Shown here piece by piece: positions 1 through 7,050 of a DNA stretch of 64,000 nt. The notes beneath the pieces were generated by a model. The model had not been told where the DNA came from, ran no database searches, and saw only the letters and a list, made by a program, of their open reading frames with translations. Source of the stretch: Sphingomonas sp. (GTDB lineage: Bacteria > Pseudomonadota > Alphaproteobacteria > Sphingomonadales > Sphingomonadaceae); NCBI GenBank assembly GCA_021154945.1, contig JAJNQF010000419.1, positions 1 through 64,000 of the forward strand, read 5' to 3'. Positions within the stretch are counted from its first letter, which is position 1. Every line of letters begins with the position of its first letter. The position numbers and the translations under genes were made by a program.

Positions 1-82
1 TGAATGGAGCAGGGTCCGCTGGCGGATAGACGTTGTCGTATATGGCGCGGGCAGCCGCACGTAGCCGCAGATCGTGCTGCAT
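1..82 (-). CDS. Partial hypothetical protein, cut by left edge
   Basis: A minus-strand frame starts at ATG 82-80 and runs off the left edge with no stop, giving at least 27 residues that begin MQHDLRLRAAARAIYDNVYP. A GGAG lies seven bases upstream of this ATG, which favours it over the overlapping ATG at 87. The residue mix, with an amphipathic basic start followed by YDNVYPPADPAP, looks like protein rather than a chance frame. It is divergent from the YozE-like gene. The function cannot be told from this fragment, and the frame could be spurious. Confidence 0.35.
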   Translation of the reverse strand, partial: MQHDLRLRAAARAIYDNVYPPADPAPF

Positions 83-216
83 TTCATTGCTCCATCAGTA
101 TCGAGTCGCCGCAAGCGGCCTCCCCATAGCTAGGCGCGATCCGGATTGATTCGCAAGAACATTGCAAGAACATCGATCTGATGCGATTGGTGGGGCCGAC
201 GATTCGAGGACGCCAG

Positions 217-453
217 ATGACCGAGCACGATGACGACCAGCAGGAGCCAAAGCCAGCGTTCGGCCAGTGGCTCATTACACAGAAGGACCGCATCGACCTC
301 GTCGGGCAGCTTGCGATTGGAGCGGTCGCCGACCGCCGCTTCCCCCGCAACGGTGATCCGGAAGCCGTGCGCAAGCACCTCAGTGCCATGCAGGCCGAGG
401 GCGACATGTTCGCGGCAGTGGACGATGCCGAGTCGGACTGGTTGTCCGCGTGA
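217..453 (+). CDS. YozE-like SAM-fold small protein
   Basis: This encodes 78 residues with the pattern FGQWLITQKDRIDLVGQLA, then DRRFPRNGDPEAVRKHL and DAESDW. That matches the compact helical YozE/SAM-like small proteins common in sphingomonads, whose function is unknown. An upstream in-frame ATG exists at 181, but GAGGA five to six bases before the ATG at 217 supports the shorter form. The stop overlaps the next start (TGATG), so the two are probably translated together. The family call rests on pattern recognition only. Confidence 0.6.
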   Translation: MTEHDDDQQEPKPAFGQWLITQKDRIDLVGQLAIGAVADRRFPRNGDPEAVRKHLSAMQAEGDMFAAVDDAESDWLSA

Positions 454-635
454 TGCAGGACGCATGGGAACAGGCGTTCGCGCTGATGGCGGATCATGGC
501 CAGATGGGCGCATGCGAGATCGTTGCGTCGGGCATGCAGAAGTCGCCCCCGGAGAAACCCGAGCAGTACCGGCAATGGGAGGTGCTAGCCGATTGTCTGA
601 ACGCTGTGGCGGATGCTAGCCGGACGAAGCACTGA
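453..635 (+). CDS. Hypothetical 60-residue protein
   Basis: This is a small acidic, helical protein (begins MQDAWEQAFALMADHGQMGA) whose ATG shares bases with the stop of the YozE-like gene, a strong sign of translational coupling. A GTG at 450 is an alternative start. It has no membrane segment or signal peptide. It overlaps the beginning of the next frame by 23 bases. I do not recognise the family. The tight pairing with the YozE-like gene suggests the two products act together or are co-inherited. Confidence 0.5.
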   Translation: MQDAWEQAFALMADHGQMGACEIVASGMQKSPPEKPEQYRQWEVLADCLNAVADASRTKH

Positions 636-1047
636 TGCGGATGTTGGGGCAACGATCGCCATCGTACCAGCGACGGCCTTCTCATGCATCGTGACGCGCG
701 TTCATGACGGTGACGGTCCTCTATGGTGCTCGAGCGGTGTCAAGGTTCGGATCGCCGGAGTTCAGGCGCCGGACTTCGAGAGCGCGTCACCGTGTCGAGC
801 GGTAGACCCGCGGCGGGTGAACTATCGCTGCGACAACGCCGCTGCCAAACGCAGCCAGCAGATCGTTGAGCGGCTGGTACTGGGGAAGGCGCTGCGATGT
901 GAGCCGACTGGTAGAAGCTACAGCCGCATCGTCGCTCGGTGCACGCTGCCCGATGGTCGGTCACTGTCATGCGCGACTATCGCGGCCGGGGCCGCGGTGC
1001 AATGGGATCGGTATTGGCGGCAGTATCGGATGAACGACTGCCGGTAA
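613..1047 (+). CDS. Staphylococcal-nuclease-fold (thermonuclease-like) protein
   Basis: This is a 144-residue protein with an SNase-like core: VTRVHDGDGP (about residues 28-37), VRIAGVQAPDFE (about 46-57), a Cys-rich middle and SYSRIVARCTLPDG (about 104-117). Family members usually have R-x-x-x-x-D-x-P-E around the metal site. Here the Asp position reads Gln and the final Glu reads Asp, so catalysis may be lost or altered. The Arg pair (VRI and YSRIVA) is kept. There is no clear signal peptide, and the first 22 residues overlap the upstream gene, so the true start is uncertain. Confidence 0.6.
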   Translation: MLAGRSTDADVGATIAIVPATAFSCIVTRVHDGDGPLWCSSGVKVRIAGVQAPDFESASPCRAVDPRRVNYRCDNAAAKRSQQIVERLVLGKALRCEPTGRSYSRIVARCTLPDGRSLSCATIAAGAAVQWDRYWRQYRMNDCR

Positions 1048-1316
1048 GGCGCTGTAATTCAGACGAGCCTTGCGGTGCGCGTCTGCGTCACAAGCCTGCA
1101 CAATTGCACACCCCCGCTACATGTTTGCGCAACTGCGACAGCGGATGAGCATCCTGACTGCTTGTTGCTGCGGCCCAATGTCGTCTCAAATCTTGCCGCA
1201 GACCGTTCTTCGGGAACGGCAACATCGAACCCGCAGATCTGGATTTGTCGGTGAGACACGTGATCCATTGGTCGGCGATCGCTGTTTCATGATTCAAATC
1301 GGTTGAGGAAAATGAG

Positions 1317-1418
1317 ATGACGAACGTAGCTTTGCGCGGCTTCCTGATCACGATCCTTTTGAGCGGACCGGTGCAACATGAAGGCTGGTTGTCTGCGGTT
1401 CCGTCTACGAGAGAGTGA
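1317..1418 (+). CDS. Possible 33-residue hydrophobic peptide
   Basis: A short frame with GAGG eight bases before its ATG encodes 33 residues with one hydrophobic stretch (FLITILLSG). It ends 19 bases before the start of the DUF6438 lipoprotein gene. It could be a tiny membrane peptide or a leader, or could be chance. The rest of the 1048-1437 interval shows no other gene. Confidence 0.25.
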   Translation: MTNVALRGFLITILLSGPVQHEGWLSAVPSTRE

Positions 1419-1437
1419 TTGTTTCAAGGAGAGCGAA

Positions 1438-1956
1438 ATGCGTCGATCCGGCGTACTGTTGATGCCTGCGCTGATCTCACTGGGTGCGTGCGCATCCATC
1501 CCGCAAGTCGTGATGAACCCGCCCCTCGCCGGATCGCCCGAGACCATCGCGGTTTCTGTCGGACCGTGCTTCGGCTTCTGCCCCGTGTATGACGTGATGC
1601 TCGCTCCAAACGGAGACGTTCATTTCTCCGGCAAGCGCCACACTGCCGAGGTGGGCGATCGCGATCGCCGTTCTAGTCCCGAAGTCTACCGGGCGGTCGC
1701 CGGCGATCTCGCGGCGTTCCGCCCCGCAGAGGGAACGACGGAGCGCGTCCCATGTACCGCGGCGATCAGCGATACGTCGTCATACACGATTACTTGGATC
1801 ACGGCGGACGGTCGTCGCACGGTTGCGACGCACCAGCGGGGCTGTTCGGGTGGCCCGGGACATGAACTCGACAGCGTACTCGCTAGCCTGCCGAAACGTC
1901 TGGGTATCGCTGCTTGGGCTCAGCAGACGACGCGGCCGGGGTCATCGCGGGGTTGA
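1438..1956 (+). CDS. DUF6438-domain lipoprotein
   Basis: This encodes 172 residues. The start at 1438 is chosen because AAGGAG sits five bases upstream and it gives a proper lipoprotein signal (MRRSGVLLMPALISLGAC) with a lipobox ending LGAC. A longer in-frame start at 1378 would bury the signal. The mature part has VGPCFGFCPVYDVMLAPNGDV followed by a C-terminal CTAAISDTSSYTITW segment, as in DUF6438 proteins, with paired cysteines likely forming a disulfide. It is probably anchored in the outer membrane facing the periplasm. Function is unknown. Confidence 0.75.
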   Translation: MRRSGVLLMPALISLGACASIPQVVMNPPLAGSPETIAVSVGPCFGFCPVYDVMLAPNGDVHFSGKRHTAEVGDRDRRSSPEVYRAVAGDLAAFRPAEGTTERVPCTAAISDTSSYTITWITADGRRTVATHQRGCSGGPGHELDSVLASLPKRLGIAAWAQQTTRPGSSRG

Positions 1957-2212
1957 GCGGCGAGGCAGGCTAAGAAAGCAAGATCCGCGCGACGTGCCGT
2001 CCGGCATCAGCGGCATCCGGGGCGCGTGATCACTGATGTTGCGCTCCGGCCTCCGTTCGAAATGGCCCGCCTCGCGTTGCAGATGCGGATGGCGGGCTTC
2101 GGCCGTCGTCGGCGCAAGTCCTCGGTTCCACGCCTGTAGGACCGTCCGAGCGGGGTCGAAGGCGTGGATGTTGCGCGTATTCCACGCGGCGACGATGTAG
2201 AGTGCTGCGTTC

Positions 2213-2737
2213 TCAGCGCGCGATTGATCGCATCAGGTTACCGAGAGACGATGAGACCTTCTGTCCAAGCGCTCTGACCTCGGAAGCCGTTCTTTCGGCA
2301 TCGTCCTGTTCGAACACCAAGGATATCCTCTCCGCACCCTTCGCACGGAAGGTGACGACCTTTGCAATCACAACCCAGCGATCGCGACGATCGAGAGCGA
2401 TGCGGAACACGCCGTGACCGAGAACGGTCCGGAGTGGTTCGTGAATGCGGAACGCAGCGAGACAGGAAGCTGCGATGGCGCCCTCGGCCGCAAAGGGACC
2501 GCTCGCGTTCAATGCGTCCGCGAGATCCTGGAAGCGCTGTCCGATGAGGTGACGGAGTCGGATGTGATCGCCGCGGCCAGGTATACTGGAAAGATTGAGC
2601 AGGGCCTCGCTTACGGCGGCCTCGGCCGACGCGAACGCCTGGACGAGTTGTCCGCGCCAAGCGTTCACGGACTGGGCTGCTGCAATCCAGCGGGCCTCCT
2701 CTGGCAAGCTCGGAATTGCGGAGTTCGCGACGGACAT
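2213..2737 (-). CDS. Hypothetical 174-residue protein
   Basis: This minus-strand gene starts at ATG 2737 (MSVANSAIPSLPEEARWIAA). The sequence is alanine-rich and helical in the first half (AFASAEAAVSEALLNL), and in the second has a strand-rich segment (FRIALDRRDRWVVIAKVVTFRAKGAERISLVFEQ) followed by a C-terminal helix. No signal peptide or membrane segment is seen. A much longer open frame continues upstream to 3724, but that part is antisense to the sensor kinase and does not look like protein. I do not recognise the family. Confidence 0.5.
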   Translation of the reverse strand: MSVANSAIPSLPEEARWIAAAQSVNAWRGQLVQAFASAEAAVSEALLNLSSIPGRGDHIRLRHLIGQRFQDLADALNASGPFAAEGAIAASCLAAFRIHEPLRTVLGHGVFRIALDRRDRWVVIAKVVTFRAKGAERISLVFEQDDAERTASEVRALGQKVSSSLGNLMRSIAR

Positions 2738-3070
2738 GGTGGCACGATGACGCAATGTCGTTGCCAAGCCGTTTAAGCCGCTGAACGGACTGGGGGCAGC
2801 CGCGTGTTGGTCTGATGGCGAGATCCCGGAGCGCCAAGATACACCGCGTGCAAGACAGCCACGTTCGCCAAGTGCAGCTTGCCGACACGATGCCGCCACT
2901 TCGGAACGAAGAGCGTATCCGAGTTTCCGATTCGTCGGGCTGGGTGATAAGGTTCCAACGTCGGGCGAATGCATCCCCGTTCCATGGGCCGCGGTCGACA
3001 TTTCGGCCATTGATGGACGTCGATGATCAAGGGAGCAGACCAAAGGCGGCGGGGGCACGCGGTAGCGAGC
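2738..3070. other. Intergenic region before the sensor kinase
   Basis: There are 333 bases between the divergent hypothetical gene and the sensor kinase. No convincing gene or repeat is visible. It presumably holds both promoters, but no clear -35/-10 pair stands out. Confidence 0.3.
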
Positions 3071-6046
3071 ATGATCAGCTCCATGGTCTTGGGACTCGCC
3101 TTCCTGTTCGGGGCGTACCCGACGACAACGAAGGCTGATGCGCAACGGCAGATCACCCACAGCAGTTGGACGACGGCCGAGGGGGTGCCCGGGATGGTGT
3201 CCGCTCTGGCGCAGACGCACGACGGGTACCTCTGGCTCGGCACCTACGAGGGACTCTACCGGTTCGACGGCGTCACCTTCGAGCGGATAGCTCCGGCAGA
3301 CGGTCATCCGTCGGGCGCGATCCCGGTCACGGCCGTCTTCGTATCCCACGGCGGCGAACTCTTCGTCGGGTACGCGGGACGGGGCGGCGTCGAGGTCTAT
3401 CGCAACGGACGCCTGGTCCGTGTCGCCATGCCGAGCGCGCCCGGCGAGATCACCAGCTTCGCCGAGGATCGGGAAGGCGGCCTCTACGCCATCGGCGGCA
3501 GGGAGCCCGGCGCGCTGTACCGCTTCTGGCGAGGCGCCTGGGAGCATGTCGATCAGCGTCGGGGGCTGCCTTCCGAAACGATATGGTCGGTGTTCACGGC
3601 CGGGGACGGCACGGTCTGGGTCGCCACTGCAAAGCACCTCTTCTTCCTTCGCTTGGGCGCGCCCCGGTTCGAAGACACCGGTGAGCAACTGGTGGACGGA
3701 GCGGGGTTCGCGCAGGATCGGCAAGGCGATATCTGGATCTCAGGACCGTTCGGCACGCGCATGGTAGCCGACTATCCCCACGGACACCGCCGTCCGCGCA
3801 AACCGGTCTTCTACTCCGCACTGGCGCCGGCGAGCCGCGTCGCCCTGTTGTTCGCTCGTGACGGAGCCCTATGGGGCTCGACCTACACCGATGGACTCTT
3901 CCGCATCGATGGGCCGGGACGGATCCCTTCCAGCGACGCGTCGATCCAGCACTTTCGCACCAGCGACGGCATGACCTCCAACCAGGCCGTCGCCATCCTG
4001 CAGGATAGCGAGGACAATGTCTGGGCGGCCACGGAGAACGGCCTCGATCAGTTCCGGAGGGCCGACGTCGAGCAGGTCAGATTGCCGCCGCAGACGTCTC
4101 CACGCGGTTACAAGATGGCGGTCGACGCGAGCGGTGCGATATACGTCGCTGGCGGGAAGACGCTCTACCGCGCCGGTTCCAACGGCATGCCCATGCCCAT
4201 CAGGCCGGCTATGCAGCCCAGCGCACTATGCGCCGACCCGTCCGGCGGCATCTGGATGGCAGTGGGTGGACACATGGAGAGGCTTCGTGGCGACCGCACG
4301 GTCGGCGTCTTCGCGTTGCCCGGAGCGCAGGCCGTAACCGGCTGCGGGGTCGACCGAGCGGGGCGGCTATGGGTCGCTCGGCCGAGTGCCGGAGTGTTCT
4401 TGCTCGATCATGGGAAGTGGCGCCGCTTCGCTCTTCCGATGAACGCGCAACGTCCCAAGGACATCATCATGGACGGCGCGGGCAATCCGGTCGTGATGTT
4501 CAGCAATCGTGCCCTTTTGCTCGTCTCCGCAAGAGGGACTTCCCAGTATCTAGACGGCGACACCATCGGTGTCAGTGGACTGACCGGAGTCTTCCCGACG
4601 GACTTCGGTCTGCTCGTCGCGGGCGGTACCGGAATAGCACGATGGAACGGACGCGGGTTCAACCGCCTGTCGATAGACGAATACCCTTGGCTGCGCGGCG
4701 TCCGGGGACTCGTGCAGACCAGAAGCGGTGAAACCTGGATGCTCAACAACAAGGGAATCCATCACGTCGCGTCGGCGAGTTTCCGAGCAGCCTTCGATCA
4801 CCCGCATACGGCCCTGCCGCACCTCACGCTCGGACAGGAGGATGGATTGTCCAGCCATCCTACGGGTGAGGAGGGTGCTCAGGCTGCGGTGGCCGAGGAC
4901 GGGCGGATCTGGTTCATCACTCGGCAGAGCGCCGTCCGCGTCGATCCGTCCAGATTGATGTCAAATCCTCGGGTGCCGACCGTTCTCATCCGCGGCCTTA
5001 CCGCGAACGGTCACCGCTATGCCGATCCGATGTCGGTGAATCTTCCTGCCGGGACTAGAAACCTCTCGATCAGCTATACGGCGTTGAGCCTGTCCGTGCC
5101 GAGCCGCGTGCGTTTCCGCTACAGGCTCGAGGGAGTTGATGCCGACTGGGTCGATCCGGGAACGCGAAGGGAGGCTTTCTACACCAACCTCGGGCCGGGC
5201 AGTTACCGCTTCCGGGTGATAGCGTCGAACGACAAGGGCGTCTGGAACAGGCAGGGCGTCGATCTCCCGATAGTCATTCCGCCGACCTTCCTACAGTCGC
5301 GGATCTTCCAAGCGTTGTGTGTTCTCCTTGCCGGCGTGCTGCTGTGGTTCCTCTTGAGTCTGCGAGTTCGGATACTGACGCGGCGCATGCGCATCAGAGT
5401 GGCGGAACGGACCAATGAGCGGGAGCGCATCGCACGCGAACTCCACGACACGCTTCTGCAGGGCATACAAGGACTGATGCTGCGCTTTCACGTCGCTGCG
5501 CAGTCCGTGCGCGACGAGGGCACGAGACGCGAACTCGAGGACGCCATGGATCGCGCGGACGACGTGCTGATCGACGGTCGCGACCGCGTCCATGCGCTCA
5601 GGGCGATCGATACCAGTGACGATCTGGAAGGGGTCGTCCTCGCGCTCATCGATCGCCAGGACTTTCCTTCCGGAATTAAGATCAACTTCACTTCCAAGGG
5701 AAAAGTCCGTTGGGTCGAGCCCGAGTGCATTGCCGAGGTGAGCGGAATCGTTAGCGAGGCGCTCTTCAACATCAGACGACACGCGAAAGCATCAATCGTC
5801 ACCGTCGATCTGACATTCGCGATGTTCAGCATCACGCTTTCCATCCGCGATGACGGCGTTGGCATCCCGCCGGAAGTGCTCAAGGCAGGCGGACGGCCGG
5901 GACATTTCGGCCTTACCGGAATGCAGGAGCGGGCGAAGCAGATCGGTGCCAAACTGTCGATCCATTCTGTCCTTGGTAGTGGGACGGAGGTCCGCCTCGC
6001 TCTTCCCGTCCCGATTTGGCGTTCTCGATCTAGACCGGGGAACTGA
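3071..6046 (+). CDS. Beta-propeller / Y_Y_Y sensor histidine kinase
   Basis: This is a 991-residue orphan sensor kinase. The start at 3071 gives a signal peptide (MISSMVLGLAFLFGAYP). An upstream ATG at 3023 would add 16 charged residues. Order: periplasmic beta-propeller repeats, about residues 30-620 (repeated WLGTYEGLYRFDG-type blades such as VWAATENGLDQF); a Y_Y_Y domain, about 655-735 (FRYRLEGVDADWVDPG); one membrane helix, about 747-765; HisKA_3 dimerisation box ERIARELHDTLLQGIQG with the phospho-His in LHD; and HATPase with DDGVGIPPE and GHFGLTGMQERA. No receiver or HTH domain is fused and no response regulator is adjacent. The architecture resembles glycan-sensing kinases, so it may sense the polymer handled by the downstream locus; that is inference. 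Confidence 0.85.
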   Translation: MISSMVLGLAFLFGAYPTTTKADAQRQITHSSWTTAEGVPGMVSALAQTHDGYLWLGTYEGLYRFDGVTFERIAPADGHPSGAIPVTAVFVSHGGELFVGYAGRGGVEVYRNGRLVRVAMPSAPGEITSFAEDREGGLYAIGGREPGALYRFWRGAWEHVDQRRGLPSETIWSVFTAGDGTVWVATAKHLFFLRLGAPRFEDTGEQLVDGAGFAQDRQGDIWISGPFGTRMVADYPHGHRRPRKPVFYSALAPASRVALLFARDGALWGSTYTDGLFRIDGPGRIPSSDASIQHFRTSDGMTSNQAVAILQDSEDNVWAATENGLDQFRRADVEQVRLPPQTSPRGYKMAVDASGAIYVAGGKTLYRAGSNGMPMPIRPAMQPSALCADPSGGIWMAVGGHMERLRGDRTVGVFALPGAQAVTGCGVDRAGRLWVARPSAGVFLLDHGKWRRFALPMNAQRPKDIIMDGAGNPVVMFSNRALLLVSARGTSQYLDGDTIGVSGLTGVFPTDFGLLVAGGTGIARWNGRGFNRLSIDEYPWLRGVRGLVQTRSGETWMLNNKGIHHVASASFRAAFDHPHTALPHLTLGQEDGLSSHPTGEEGAQAAVAEDGRIWFITRQSAVRVDPSRLMSNPRVPTVLIRGLTANGHRYADPMSVNLPAGTRNLSISYTALSLSVPSRVRFRYRLEGVDADWVDPGTRREAFYTNLGPGSYRFRVIASNDKGVWNRQGVDLPIVIPPTFLQSRIFQALCVLLAGVLLWFLLSLRVRILTRRMRIRVAERTNERERIARELHDTLLQGIQGLMLRFHVAAQSVRDEGTRRELEDAMDRADDVLIDGRDRVHALRAIDTSDDLEGVVLALIDRQDFPSGIKINFTSKGKVRWVEPECIAEVSGIVSEALFNIRRHAKASIVTVDLTFAMFSITLSIRDDGVGIPPEVLKAGGRPGHFGLTGMQERAKQIGAKLSIHSVLGSGTEVRLALPVPIWRSRSRPGN

Positions 6047-6197
6047 CGCTGATCTTTCAGATGCGGACCAGTTGGCGCGCGTTTTTAACGTCAATGTCCG
6101 TCCGCCCGTCGATTGCGGCGGTTCGAGGTGTGGCCATTCTAGGCACTTCTCAACAGGGGCCAGTCGTTGCCGCCGTCCGCGCCGCAGCGCGACCGCT

Positions 6198-6905
6198 TCA
6201 TGATCGTTTGGATAGGGCCTGATATCTCTCGTAGCTCTTCTGCATGTGCAGGCGTGCCGCCCTGCGCGCGCGCGGCGGATCGGCCGCCTCGATGGCCGAG
6301 TAGATCGCCTCGTGGTCCTTGTTTATCGTCTGCGCATAGGCCTTGTGCGCGGCGGGATCGTCGGCCTGCAGATAAAGTCTGCGCGAAGGGATCAGACGGA
6401 CGCCGAGGAAAGAGGTGAAGCGAGCGAAATAGTCATTCCCGGTCGCATGTGCGATCGCGGCATGGAAGGCGGCGTCTGCCAGGACCGATCCGTCAACGTC
6501 GGAACTACGTTCCATGGCGGCGAGTGCATCACGCATCTCGGCCAGATCTGTATCCGACCGCCGCTTCGCGGCGAGTTCGGCCATCTCGCTTTCGAAACCC
6601 ATGCGCATCTCCAGCAGCTTCAGGACGTCTTCGATCGCCTCCACCTCCTCGGGCGTCACCTGGAAGGCACGATAGTGCGCGGCCTCGGCGACGAAGGCTC
6701 CTGATCCCCGGCGTGATTCGAGCAAGCCGCGGGCGGCCAGGCGCGCAAAGGCCTCGCGGACCACCGTCCGGCTTACGGCGAAATCCTCGGTGATCTGCTT
6801 CTCGGTGGGGAAGCGCCCGCCGGGCAGCAACTCACCTGCCTCGATCTGGCTCTCGAACCGCCGAACCAGATCGTCGGCGAGGTTGGCGGCTTTCGTTACC
6901 TTCAT
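6198..6905 (-). CDS. FadR/GntR-family regulator, FCD domain
   Basis: This is a 235-residue regulator. The N-terminal winged helix (about residues 8-72) has the GntR pattern FPTEKQITEDFAVSRTVVREAFARLAARGLLESRRGSGAFV. The C-terminal all-helical FCD domain (about 90-225) has FHAAIAHATGN and DHEAIYSAIEAAD, with His residues that bind a metal in FCD proteins. FadR-subfamily proteins usually bind TNGTNNNACNA-type palindromes, and four GTTGTNNNACAAC sites lie in this locus. I infer this protein represses the uronate genes and is relieved by a uronate intermediate. It lies downstream of the TonB receptor gene, separated by a strong hairpin. Confidence 0.85.
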   Translation of the reverse strand: MKVTKAANLADDLVRRFESQIEAGELLPGGRFPTEKQITEDFAVSRTVVREAFARLAARGLLESRRGSGAFVAEAAHYRAFQVTPEEVEAIEDVLKLLEMRMGFESEMAELAAKRRSDTDLAEMRDALAAMERSSDVDGSVLADAAFHAAIAHATGNDYFARFTSFLGVRLIPSRRLYLQADDPAAHKAYAQTINKDHEAIYSAIEAADPPRARRAARLHMQKSYERYQALSKRS

Positions 6906-6918
6906 GAGTACGCTTTAC

Positions 6919-6956
6919 CACCCGAAGGAGGGGGCGCCAGCCACCTCCTTCGGGTG
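6919..6956 (-). terminator. 13-bp perfect hairpin between TonB receptor and fadR-like gene
   Basis: Arms at 6919-6931 and 6944-6956 pair perfectly (CACCCGAAGGAGG with CCTCCTTCGGGTG) around a 12-base loop. On the minus strand it ends 13 bases before the regulator's ATG and is followed by GGTAAAGC, not a T-run. One arm contains GAAGGAGG, a strong ribosome-binding-like sequence. It may end or thin the TonB receptor transcript, or act as an attenuator for the regulator. Confidence 0.5.
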
Positions 6957-7050
6957 CGGCTACGGTTCGTCTCCGATGCCGCCTGCTCCTCGCCGGCAAG
7001 GACCCATCGGTCGGCTCGGCGATCCTGGTACAGGCGCGCGTCGCAAGCTC

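Noticed and set aside
2213..3724. A long minus-strand open frame of about 500 codons across the sensor kinase start
   Set aside because: Only its last 174 codons, from ATG 2737, look like protein. The rest is antisense to the kinase's beta-propeller and has high-GC antisense composition.
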